Shown here: in pieces, positions 20,337 to 29,596 of the stretch
Position numbering within the stretch: position 1 is the stretch's first letter
Layout of the letters: each line of letters opens with the position of its first letter
Assembly (NCBI RefSeq): GCF_000485595.1
Contig: NW_014578172.1
Coordinates: 57,704-87,299, forward strand
Direction: 5' to 3'
Length of the DNA: 29,596 nt
Source of the DNA: Priapulus caudatus
Taxonomy: Eukaryota > Priapulida > Priapulimorpha > Priapulimorphida > Priapulidae
Position numbers and translations under genes: made by a program
The notes under the pieces: generated by a model
The model's database searches: none
Told to the model about the DNA's origin: nothing
The model's input: only the letters and a program-made list of their open reading frames with translations

Positions 20337-20580
20337 AAGTGGCACACGCACCACGCACACGCCACAAGCACACCACTCACAGCTCTCAGCAATGGAGGCA
20401 CCACGCAAACGGCGCACACGCGCGACCGCCACCCACACCACACTGCACACGGCAGCGGCCACGCCGGCACCGGCACGTCGCCGGCGCCACGCACACAGGG
20501 CACAACAAGACACATCAAAGAGGCGCCACTCCCATCGAGCACACGGACACGCACATACAGACACAGACACAGACACGATA
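20337..20580 (+). repeat. CA-rich low-complexity tract
   Basis: Dominated by CACACGCAC, CGCCAC and (GACACA)n units (ACAGACACAGACACAGACAC near 20558). All six frames stay open here for compositional reasons. Confidence 0.8.
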
Positions 20581-20589
20581 CCATATCTC

Positions 20590-21285
20590 CTTCTCGCATT
20601 CTTCGCTCCCCAGCTTCTCCTTATCGCCCCTTGCTCCTTCTCCGCCGCTTCTCCTTCATCCTCTTCCCGCGATTTCGCATTTTCTAGCATCCTCCTCGAC
20701 CGACGGCCCTTTCCCCATCCTGCTTCTTCGCTCTGTCTCCCCTCCTCCTCTTTCACAGCTTCTCTCATTTCCCTCCTCGTCCACCAGCTGTCCATTTCTC
20801 CCCTCCTGCTGCCTTCCTCCTTTGCAAGCAGCTTTTCCTCTCGTTCTGCTCCCTGGCTTCTCCCCAGCTCCCTTCTTCGTTCCTACATTCTCCACCAGCT
20901 ATTCCCTCCTCCTTGCTCCACAGCTTCTCTATCTCCCCTTCCCCTCCTTCTCCACCAGCTTTCCCCTTTCCTCGCACGCACAATTTTCCTTCTCCGCATA
21001 TCTCTCCCTACTTCGCCGTCTCCCCTTCCTCCTCCACAGCTTTCCCTCTCCTTTGCACCAGCTTCTCCCTTTTCCTCCTCATCACCAGCTTGCCTTCTCT
21101 CCTACTTCTTCCTTCCTCCTTCTGCCTCTCATTCGCACACCAGCTTCTCTTTCCCCTCCTCCTCACACATCCTTTCTCCGTTTGCTCCTGCTACTCCTTA
21201 CTTCTTACTCCACCAGCTTCTCCCGCCTCTCTCTCTTCTGCACCAGTTCTTCTTCTGTTCCCCCTCTTCTTCTACTGCCGACGCC
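20590..21285 (+). repeat. Pyrimidine-rich degenerate minisatellite (CACCAGCTTCTCC motif)
   Basis: About 700 bases of C/T with a recurring (CAC)CAGCTT(CTCC) core, for example near 20611, 20785, 20895, 20921, 20955, 21037, 21059, 21085, 21141, 21213 and 21241. Many intervals are 22-34 bases or multiples of about 28. Long overlapping frames (up to 340 codons) in this tract are Ser/Leu/Pro or, on the other strand, Gly/Glu/Arg rich and arise from composition, not from a gene. The strand asymmetry could support triplex (H-DNA) structure. Confidence 0.85.
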
Positions 21286-21895
21286 AGCCGCGGTATTGCG
21301 CGGTGCAGTGCCGGAGCCACTGCGTATTTGAAATGATATCTTTCCAGTCTGAACAATAAGTTTGTTTTAATCGGACCGTTCGTCTATCGACCTTCGGTAT
21401 ATAGGACCTCGTGCTATCGGACTGGTTCTATCGACTTCGGTTATAGGCTGTAACGTTCAATCTATATTCTGATCTATGTCTTACTGCTTCTCTGAGTTAA
21501 ACGCCCGAATCGCGAAATTCGACGCATCCGCTAGAGAGGTTTTCGAACATGGCACGCTAGCACATATTATGCGTGCATGTTGGATGCAACTGCTATTGAA
21601 TCGCGCATACTAATTGCTATTGGGATACTTCACTCTATTTCCAGCCTCTTCAGTTATCGTTTTCCAAGCACGTACAATGCGGCTTAGTGCGCTCATATAA
21701 GACTGTGCTATTTAAGAGGCAGAACTTAATCTCGAGAACAGAAATTGTGCGGCATGACCTCCCATCATAGTTAGTCAACGATTTATAAATACGACGTGAA
21801 CTGCTGAGGGCTTGTGTTAACGAATGATGTTAGCGCAGAACTTAATAATTAATATAAATATACAATTAAAAAAATATATAATATATTATATCATG
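21286..21895. other. Intergenic region, no supported gene
   Basis: Two imperfect copies of a TCTATCGAC-TTCGGT-ATAGG motif lie near 21381 and 21427. The right end is AT-rich (AAAAAAATATATAATATATT near 21869). Nothing else recognised. Confidence 0.55.
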
Positions 21896-21904
21896 TATGT
21901 ATGA

Positions 21905-22013
21905 GTGCGCGCGGCGAGTGTGTGTGTGTGTGTGTGTGATGTGTGTGTGTGTGTGGTGTGTGTGTGTGTGTGTGTGTGTTGTGTGTGTGTGTGTGTTGGT
22001 GTGATGTGGGGGT
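21905..22013 (+). repeat. (TG)n microsatellite with TGG/ATG interruptions
   Basis: Several uninterrupted TG runs of 8-13 units separated by GATG, GGTG and TTG steps. Reads as His/Thr frames on the minus strand, which are not genes. Confidence 0.95.
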
Positions 22014-22022
22014 GTTGTTGAG

Positions 22023-22325
22023 GTGAGAACATTGTGGTTTTCGATAATATCTCAACAATATATACGTTGTTTGAGACGGGTACTGGTTGAACTTTTCCAC
22101 AGCAATGATAAACGATCGTATGCCCGATTACGCAATAAACGCTTTGTGCATGCAGATGATGCAAACGAGGGATGTGGCGTTTCGCTAGGCGCGATATCCA
22201 GTGAGTCACGGCGAAACCACAACGCGAGTGCGGCATCTTTCTGTGAACTATGCAAGATCAACATTCCAGTTTTTATCAGGAAAGAAAAAGTTGATATCAT
22301 AGTAGCCAATATTTTGTCTGTCTGA
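22023..22325 (+). CDS. Unrecognised open frame, about 100 codons
   Basis: A continuous frame ends at a TGA (22323-22325), ten-odd bases inside the noisy repeat. The C-terminal half (ASFCELCKINIPVFIRKEKV) has one C-x2-C pair and alternating hydrophobic/charged residues, which loosely recalls a BED/CGGBP-type finger but lacks a visible His pair. It starts without an ATG close to the frame start; an internal stretch near 22130 (KRFVHADDANEG) is soluble-looking. Unknown function; may be a fragment of a transposon or a chance frame. Confidence 0.22.
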   Translation: MRTLWFSIISQQYIRCLRRVLVELFHSNDKRSYARLRNKRFVHADDANEGCGVSLGAISSESRRNHNASAASFCELCKINIPVFIRKEKVDIIVANILSV

Positions 22326-23682
22326 TTTTAATGCTCTCACGAGGTAAGCTTCATTGCGATGGTTTCGTGAATGAAGAATGTAGATGTGTGATGATGATCT
22401 GTAGCATGAGCGCATTACCTATCTATCATGTCATTGGATTAATAATGCGGCCAGCATAGTCTAAGATATTCATCATCAGTTTCTCACATGCCATCGCAGG
22501 GCCAAATCTCCGAAAAAACATTATTAATAATACGTTAAGTATGTTACCAGAACGAAGATTTTGAAAATGTGCGACTTACTGCCGCTGTCTGATCAATCAA
22601 TCTCACAACGTTCCGTGGCGACATGAACATGGCTTGTTATCTGTAGGGCAGGTTCTTCTGTGTGAGAAGGCGTTCCATGTGACATAATGAGATATAGGCC
22701 TGGTTATACAAGACGGTTGCTGGCGGCTATCGCGGCATATGGCGGTGCGGACGCCTTGTTCTCGGGCAACTGTTCGTCGATGGTTGATAGGTACCGATGA
22801 CCGCCCTTACAAATGCGTCTGGATCATCGCGAATGGATCCAGAATATTTCTCGTAGGAATACCTAATCGACAGGCAGTTGAGATGTAGATCTCGCTGTAA
22901 ATACAGAGACCAACGAGGCTAGCACATTTATCAGGCGGAGCAACGCTTAACGCGTGTCACAAATTGTTCTGCAGTCTGTTAACTTTTATTTACGTTAGGC
23001 TACCGATGAACGACATTCGAAAAAAGTATTACGCTAAAATGCCAAGTCTATTACTTCTCTACTCTATGTCACTATATTTCTAGGTATGATAAAATTATTC
23101 TTATGTAGATAATTTTGAAGAAATGTTGTTGCTTTAATTTTCAGACACATTTTCTTATTTGTAGCGAGAAGAAGTGATTTTCGGTCCCGGGAATAACTAC
23201 CAAGCATGTGAATTTGGTGGGCTGTGCATTCGTAGGCGACGTGGGTCTCTTGCTTGGAGCGGAGGAATCTAGTGGGCGCTGAACGATCATAGACTTCACA
23301 CGGCTTCGTTATCGGCACACATATAACGTTGTGAACATGGAGATAATTTGGGACAAGCAAACTCGACTGCCATAGATGGCACCCACGGTACGTACAACTA
23401 TAAGTTGTGGTTCAGAGATATTAGATCTTATGGAGCTATGCAGTTTGCTGGCTATATGAAAAGCGTTTTACAGACGTCCAATCACGGCAGGGGGGCGCCG
23501 TTGTCAGAATACAAAATTAGTCGCAACATTAGTCTTACCATTACTTCCACTCGTTAAACCGTTGACACGAAATCTCGGTAAGTGTTATCGAGAGAAAAAT
23601 CCTCGCAAACAATCTTCAGTAACATTACGGAGAGTCAGACCTCTCGTAACTTTAATATGAAAGTTCAACATAACCACATTTA
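22313..23682. repeat. Indel-rich repeat block, copy 2 (paired with 4588-5912)
   Basis: Same orientation as copy 1 and about 45 bases longer, because single-base insertions outnumber deletions. Matching ends are TTTTGTCTGTCTGATTTT and CCACATTTAA. No 80-bp flanking repeat here. No gene supported; the several short frames are broken differently in the two copies. Confidence 0.9.
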
Positions 23683-24960
23683 ACACATAGGAATTACAAT
23701 TTAGTGATATTATATTTTATAATATAAATAAAACGATGTGTTTTTCTTAAAAAACTGTCAAATCATATAATTATCTAGCGCTAATAAAACAAACATCATT
23801 TTTACGAAATGGCGTATGATTTGTTTCATGTTTCTAAAGTTTTCAGGTTGGCACGCAGTTTCGCGTCTCGCGTTAACAGTGTGAGAATTTGTCTTGTTAG
23901 TGCAGGAATAATTCAATGACGCGTGTCGTTTTATCACTATATTTATATGATGGTTAGGCATCATAATATGCATAAATTTATGTGTAGTAAATAGAGATGT
24001 GTATGAATTTGAATTTTTGTGATTGATTCTTCTGCCGATCAACACCTTGTGAATGAAGTATCCTGTTATCGTACAGTTTTCTAATACTGCGATGTGATTT
24101 TTCTGTCAACGCTAGTCTGGCACATTAGCTTAGTCGTAAGTGGTTATCGTACATTAATTTCGCTATTAACTTTAGATGTCTTCTGACAACGGCCCGAGGA
24201 TTTTGCTAAGCGTCGACCTTATAGCGTGCGCAGAAAAGTAGTGATACTTAAGTCAATAATATACGAAACGGATTCGTGACGAAATGTTATATATCTATTA
24301 TTCTATCTATCTATCTATTATCATTATCTATCCTATATAATATATATCTATATATATTATTATATTCATAACGCCCTTCTCATACTTCTACGAATGTCGT
24401 TTTTATCCCGGAGAGACGCGCCTGGCTTATCTTGCGTACATCTATTCAAATAACATGCCATGACATCGATTTCTTACTATAACTATTGTGTACTGATCGC
24501 TTCGCAATGATTTGCACACTCGTCGACGCTTATATCATATTGGTAGCTATATGATATATATATATATAATGATATAATATATTCTATATATTATTATTAT
24601 ATATGGATGATTACAACGTGACATGCAATGCCTGCTATAAGTGGGCATGCTGTGTACTTGGTGTAACTTATTTAGAATCATGGTGAGGCCTAATAGGTAT
24701 AACATATAATGTGCCAAATCAATTTCTGAGTGGTGTGTTCGATAACACGCTACTTTTAGGACCATGTAATATTTTAGGAGAACATGGTATACATGTTACC
24801 TACTCATCTGCATTTGTAATCCTAATTGTAATGCATACATTCACATTGTATTACAACCGCGTGAAAGAATTTCACGTATTCGCGCTGTCATGTAACTTGT
24901 GACACAGTAATGTAATAATGTTTTAATATTATCGCGACTGTATGGGTGTAACGCTAGATG
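23683..24960. other. AT-rich intergenic region
   Basis: No supported gene. Contains a TATC/ATCT microsatellite at about 24293-24366 (CTATCTATCTATCTATTATC and TA-rich remainder) and a self-complementary TA stretch at 24552-24604. Short frames lack any recognisable motif. Confidence 0.6.
24293..24366. repeat. TATC/TA microsatellite
   Basis: Four to five CTAT units followed by irregular TATATCTATATATATTATTATA sequence pieces. Simple repeat. Confidence 0.85.
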
Positions 24961-25001
24961 GCGCTTAACGATAGATGGAGCGTCTCTGCACAAAGGGACT
25001 G

Positions 25002-25030
25002 CCACAGACTAACGGATACACAGACTGGAC
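25002..25030. repeat. 29-bp motif, inverted relative to 26884-26912 and 29094-29122
   Basis: CCACAGACTAACGGATACAC followed by AGACTGGAC is the reverse complement of the motif found inside both units of the right-hand duplication, with one or two mismatches. It could be one terminal inverted repeat of a DNA transposon whose other end is at 26884, or a shared short repeat. Confidence 0.7.
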
Positions 25031-25401
25031 GAAACGCCAAAATGGTTTAATGCAATTGAATGGTGGAGCCGCCCAGGGAATGTAGCGGTACACTAAAAAT
25101 CTGGCTGTGGTGACACACCTTGGATGTGTAACGTTGTAACATTAAAACGTCTCTATCGCTAATTATAATATTTGGACTGGAGTTTAATTATACATTCCTG
25201 AATCTAGAAGGTCAAATGTTATTCTTCAAGTAGATTTTGTTTTGCTCTATTAAACGGCTGTACATTAATTTTTACATGCAAAACGATTATCCACACCGTA
25301 CGTATCACAGACTAATGGACAATACACACAATACATCAAAATGCGTAATGTGCACACGGTATACTGTGCTACAGTCTGTAGTTTAATTTATTCCTCAGTC
25401 T

Positions 25402-25812
25402 GTGACCGGATTTTGTGAGATGTTTGTTTTTTCTACAAACAATAAAAATAATAAAGACGATATAATTTCCATATTTTTTACTCAAATACCATTAATCACA
25501 TGTATTGCTAAGAAGCTTAATCACAAGTGCTGGAGCTTCACTGGGTTACTGACTTCTATCAGAGATGGAACTGCATCCTTTCTTAGCCTCTTAAATTTTT
25601 TGATTTGTCTTTGTGTTTTTAATAAAGGTGGAATTGGGATCGGGACAGACAGTTTGACTTTTTTATTAGCAAAATTATTCAGCATGTGTTGGTTTAGATT
25701 TGATATTGCGATAAGCAATAATGATATACTTCAGCGCCCACCAGTAAATATTTCTCAACCGTACTTTTTTGTTTATGTATATTTAATGAAATCAAGCCTG
25801 GTACATGTATAA
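25402..25812. other. Ambiguous open reading region, both strands
   Basis: The plus strand is open for 136 codons (hydrophobic, FLSLLNFLICLCVF near 25590). The minus strand is open at 25718-25521 for 65 codons (basic, KTQRQIKKFKRLRKDAV with a Pro-rich SVPIPIPP before it). The minus-strand peptide has the more protein-like composition. I recognise neither. It lies between the inverted 29-bp motifs at 25002 and 26884, so a decayed transposon ORF is possible, but this is inference only. Confidence 0.25.
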
Positions 25813-26471
25813 CGACCCATGAGTCACACGACGAGAAGCAGAGAAAGCAATGTATTTTTCCTAATTTCCCATACTAATAATAGTTATATTTTTAAATAGG
25901 TACAGCATATCACATTTCAAAGCAGCCAGTGATTTTAACCCTTGTCAGATGGACACTTAAATTGAGATGCTTCAAAATGATTCTCGCAAATTAGCAGATA
26001 TTTACATTGGCTGTCTTTTAACCCGTCAATGTCGGCTCTTCTTATGTTGCAGATCCACTTTCGAAGTCTATATACATGATCATCTACATGTGTCATGTGA
26101 TGTGGTCAAGAGCCCATTAACCCCTTTAATTAATGGGCTCTTGGGTTAATGGGCTCTTGATGTGGTGTATTATTTACAAATTGCACATCGTTTTAACTGG
26201 TATTTTTCACAGAACAAAGGGTAGCAGAATTACACAGATCACCGAACCAAGTAATGTTTTCCCTAACTTTTAACTGTTAGCTTCACAGGATTGTATCTTG
26301 TATTAGTTTACATTGATATTATGATTACATATAATTAAACAATCAATAAGTACAGTCTCTGTTCGTGTGCACAGCAGTCAGTGAATCACTGCATCTGTCA
26401 TTGCCGTCCTAACGAATTTATTATTTGCAAACGTATATAACATGCAACACGTGATAAATCTAGTACCTATT
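25813..26471. other. AT-rich intergenic region with one hairpin
   Basis: Apart from the 26106-26160 hairpin, no supported gene or repeat. Confidence 0.55.
26106..26160. repeat. Hairpin with duplicated right arm
   Basis: TCAAGAGCCCATTAA (26106-26120) pairs with TTAATGGGCTCTTG at 26130-26143 and equally with TTAATGGGCTCTTGA at 26146-26160. It can therefore fold two mutually exclusive ways. Small palindromic repeat or potential structure. Confidence 0.88.
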
Positions 26472-27384
26472 ATGCTCTGTGGGAAACTTGAAAAACGCTA
26501 TATCTGGGAATATATCTAGAATATATTATGCAAATAATTCCCGTACCGGCTTGAATATAGACACCCCCATACTCTCTGTGAATATTGAGTTTATTGACGC
26601 ACGATTAGTCAATATATTAGCAAATATATGCGCGCGGAAGTGAATTACAGACAATTAAATTTCTAAAATTCTAGATACCAATAGACACATGTCTTAGCTA
26701 TAGTCTCTGTGAATATTGAGTTTATGGACGCACGATTAGTCAATATATTCGCAAATATATGCGTACCGTAATCTCCCGTACCGGCTTGAATATAGACACC
26801 CCCGATGCCATTTCGAGTAGGTGACCGCTTCATTCGCCAGGGGCAGCACCATCGAAACGTTTAACAAGCAGGGTATGCAAAGTGTCCAGTCTGTGTATCC
26901 GTTAGACTGTGGTACCGCCGTCATAAAAAAGAAGTATAGATCGAGTTTCGACGTTCTAGAACGAACACCAGCACCATTCTCGACAGAAATTTAATCATCA
27001 CTGACTCATTCGCATTATTGTTTTATTTTAGAGTGTATAATTATTTTTCATCGAGAAAATGATCCTCTATGTCTTACATATATATAAAATTATATCTAAC
27101 AGCACCTGTGAGATCTACAACGTCGTTTTCAGCGAGTTAATTTGCTCCTATATATATCCAATATAAATTATTAACTCAGGCTTCGTGCATTTTATACTTT
27201 AGCGGTTTTAATATAAGGATTATTTACAAGAGCTGTCCGCAGACAGGTACGCACCCCCTCCCCACACACACAAACAAACACACAAACACACACAGATACA
27301 CACACACCCACGCACACACACACACAAACACACACACGTACCAGGAGTGTTTAATCACACATTTGTATATATATATATATATAT
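26472..27384. repeat. ~0.9-kb direct duplication, unit 1
   Basis: Matches 28678-29596 in the same orientation, mostly by substitutions and with small differences in microsatellite length. Inside are two copies of a TGTGAATATTGAGTTTATTG block (near 26577 and 26707) and two of CCCGTACCGGCTTGAATATA (near 26541 and 26778). A (CA)n tract (27263-27337) and a (TA)n tract (27366-27384) close the unit. A 62-codon minus-strand frame (26736-26924) is kept in both units but resembles no known protein. Confidence 0.92.
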
Positions 27385-28203
27385 TATTTACCGCGCGCAT
27401 GATCGTGTGTTGCCTTTTGCCTGGGTTGCCCAACAACGACGACTAGGTGATTGTCAGTGTGCAAAGATAATTATATTCTAAAATTCACTTACTGCATTGC
27501 ATTGGATGTTATGATTATGATCATAAACTTAAATCTGCTTCCATATGTAACAACCCATTGTATATGGTTAAACAAGCTACCATTTCAACTGTGTCTATCC
27601 CTCGATAGATTTCTAGGACTTCCAATGAATTTTATATTACTATATATATATATACTTTCTAAGATATTATACTACAAAAGATGTGCAACTCTAAAATGAT
27701 GAAAGCGTGGCCATTTTAATAGCATCAAGAGCGTATAGAGAAGACGTATATAAAGCCTTCTTTATACGCTCTTGATAGCATCAACCTGACAGCAGCTAAT
27801 TTTTACATTTTAAACAGACGTACTTGGTGTCTGTAGACATACAGTTCTCAAAATATCAATAAAATTCAATGACAACGCCTGCTTAAAAATAATATAGAGC
27901 AGTTTTTAAATGATCCCACATACCTGTTGTTGGCGTAGGGGCCTACGAGTATATATTCGTTTACATACCATTATTTACTTACAATATTTCCCTCGCATCG
28001 AGAGAAGTGATAGAGCCAAGCGTTAACCACTGAGGGAAGAGCACTTGTGCCGAATTGTGTTTGTGCACTTCGTTTGTGCGCAACGCATACTATGGGGGCG
28101 ATCGAAGACGCGGTGGGTAACTTCCAGCGGAATAAGGTTTTGCTAGGCAAACACGCCCAGGCAATCAGTTTACATCACTGGAAGCGAATCAAACATTGCG
28201 TGC
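27385..28203. other. Spacer between duplication units
   Basis: AT-rich with one hairpin (27724-27776). The short frame at 27451-27699 has no recognisable feature. 28047-28203 is GC-richer and open in one frame that leads into the element-2 tail copy, but this portion has no partner in the 11-kb copy. Confidence 0.5.
27724..27776. repeat. 53-bp hairpin element
   Basis: Arms of 20 bp (27724-27743 and 27757-27776) with one mismatch and a 13-base loop. The right arm is an exact reverse complement of 10912-10931. A TAGCATCAA string lies at the left edge and recurs just after the right arm. Confidence 0.88.
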
Positions 28204-28676
28204 AGTGTCGACGGTCGTTTGTGCTCACCGACAATGCTCGCATGTCACACAAATTGCGTCGCGCGCATTCAAACTCAAATTCCGTAGATATACGTGCGTA
28301 TCGGAAAACACGGTACGAGCTAACGCAGCGATTCAGTGTAGGTCAACGTGACATGGGAGACGACAGCTGAACTTAACAAAACATTTCTGTTGACGCCTCC
28401 GTCATCCATCCAACCCCCCGATCTCCAACTACCTGAAACAGCAACGCGAGAAATAAGTCGAAATTGGACGATAGAACGCTGGATTGACTAGGGGAGGTAG
28501 ATGATGGGAGAAAGTAGATGGGAAATAGAATGTAGAGTAGCAGAAGTGAATTAGGTAGATGGCTAAAGTAAACTGAAAATCGTTGAAGGCGGAAAAAGTA
28601 GCAGATGAGGAGTTAGAAAAGTTAATAAAAGTAGAAAAGTAGATAACTTAGTGAAGCTTGCTATGCAGCAAGGCTG
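28204..28676 (+). repeat. Gypsy element 2 tail, copy 2
   Basis: Inverted partner of 11034-11504. The frame through RRSFVLTDNARMSHKLRRAH to the stop at 28368-28370 is open here as in the other copy. The non-coding part (GGGGAGGTAGATGATGGGAG onward) follows. It ends at AAGGCTG, one base before the second unit of the 0.9-kb duplication starts. No LTR, PBS or other element parts accompany it, so it is an isolated tail fragment. Confidence 0.85.
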
Positions 28677-28677
28677 C

Positions 28678-29596
28678 ATGCTCTGTGGGAAAAATTATAA
28701 ACGCTATATCTGGGAATATATCTAGAATATATTATGCAAATGATTCCCGTACCGGCTTGAATATAGACACCCCCATACTCTCTGTGAATATTGAGTTTAT
28801 TGACGCACGATTAGTCAATATATTAGCAAATATATGCGAGCGGAAGTGAATTACAGACGATTAAATTTCTAAAATTCTAGATACCTATAGACACATGCAT
28901 GTCTTAGCTATAGTCTCTGTGAATATTGAGTTTATTGACACACGATTAGTCAATATATTCGCAAATATATGCGTACCGTAATCTCCCGTACTGGCTTGAA
29001 TATAGACACCCCCGATGCCATTTCGAGTAGGTGACCACTTCATTCGCCAGGGGCAGCACCATCGAAACGCTTAATAAGCAGGGTATACGAAGTGTCCAGT
29101 CTGTGTATCCGTTAGTCTGTCGGACCGCCTTCATAGAAAGGAAGTCTAGATCGAGTTTCGACGTTCTTGAACGAACACCAGCACCATTCTCGACAGAAAT
29201 TTAATCATCACTGACTCATTCGCATTATTGTTTTATTTTAGAGTATATAATTATTTCCCCTCGAGAAAATGTTCCTCTATGTCTCACATATATATAAAAT
29301 TATCTAACAGCACCTGTGAGATCTACAACGTCGTTTTCAGCGAGTTAATTTGCTCCTATATATCCAATATAAATTATTAACTCAGACTTCGTGCATTTTA
29401 TACTTTAGCGGTTTTAATATAATGATTATTTACAAGAGCTGTTTGCAGGCAGGTACGCACCCCACTCCCACACACGCAAACAAACACACAAACACACACA
29501 CACATACCCCCCCCCCACACACACACACGTACCATTAGTGTTTAATTACAAATTTGTATATATATATATATATAGATATATATATATATATATATA
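28678..29596. repeat. ~0.9-kb direct duplication, unit 2 (runs to window end)
   Basis: Second unit, offset 2,206 bases from unit 1. It differs by substitutions, an extra CATG near 28895 and longer CA/C/TA tracts (a run of C near 29508). The window ends inside its (TA)n tract, so its full length is unknown. Confidence 0.92.

Noticed and set aside
20309-21359. Overlapping frames of 148-340 codons on the plus strand and up to 206 on the minus strand
   Set aside because: All lie in the CA-rich and pyrimidine-rich repeat; composition keeps every frame open and the products are low complexity without motifs.
27258-27340. CRISPR-like or other structured array
   Set aside because: Simple CA microsatellite, with no spacer-repeat architecture; the organism is eukaryotic.

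Overview
This is eukaryotic, almost certainly metazoan, repeat-rich intergenic DNA. The evidence is two decayed Ty3/gypsy LTR retrotransposons, CA/TG, TA and GAA microsatellites, hairpin MITE-like elements, a tRNA-like sequence, TTAGGG-like interstitial repeats and the absence of any compact gene array. The TTAGGG-type tracts fit a non-arthropod animal better than an insect, but I cannot name the species. I find no complete host gene.

Layout. 1-4480 is gypsy element 1 on the plus strand. It holds a pol pseudogene (RT N-terminus, large internal deletion, RNase H, H2C2 zinc finger, integrase, acidic tail) and a probable 3' LTR. 4481-5993 carries an exact 80-bp direct repeat flanking a 1.33-kb indel-ridden segment, whose second copy lies at 22.3-23.7 kb. 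5994-6533 may hold exons of a small gene with a 49-bp intron. A 190-bp direct duplication (6481 and 7341) follows, then AT-rich DNA, a degenerate telomere-like tract (8.7-9.1 kb) and a GC-rich island (9.6-10.3 kb) with a possible membrane-protein exon on the minus strand.

11034-15776 is gypsy element 2 on the minus strand. In its own direction it runs LTR, tRNA-Pro-type primer binding site, gag, CCHC knuckle, aspartic protease, a pol lacking RT, and a 3' tail shared with an inverted copy at 28.2 kb. Its LTR begins exactly where the left arm of a large inverted repeat (15778-19605) ends, so it probably landed inside that older structure. The right side of the palindrome contains a tRNA-like sequence and a hairpin MITE.

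19.6-22.0 kb is low complexity: CA-rich, then a pyrimidine-rich minisatellite, then a TG repeat. 22.3-23.7 kb is copy 2 of the noisy segment. 23.7-26.4 kb is AT-rich with one ambiguous ORF region and a hairpin. The right end holds a ~0.9-kb direct duplication (26472 and 28678), with the element-2 tail copy abutting the second unit.

No gene set works together here. The content is transposon debris, and some structure (4.6-5.9 and 22.3-23.7 kb) looks like assembly or sequencing artefact. No convincing new biological system is visible. The strongest oddities are the noisy duplicate, the G/C-transversion-biased duplicate, the retroelement-interrupted palindrome, and a short reading frame kept in two inverted copies of an element tail.
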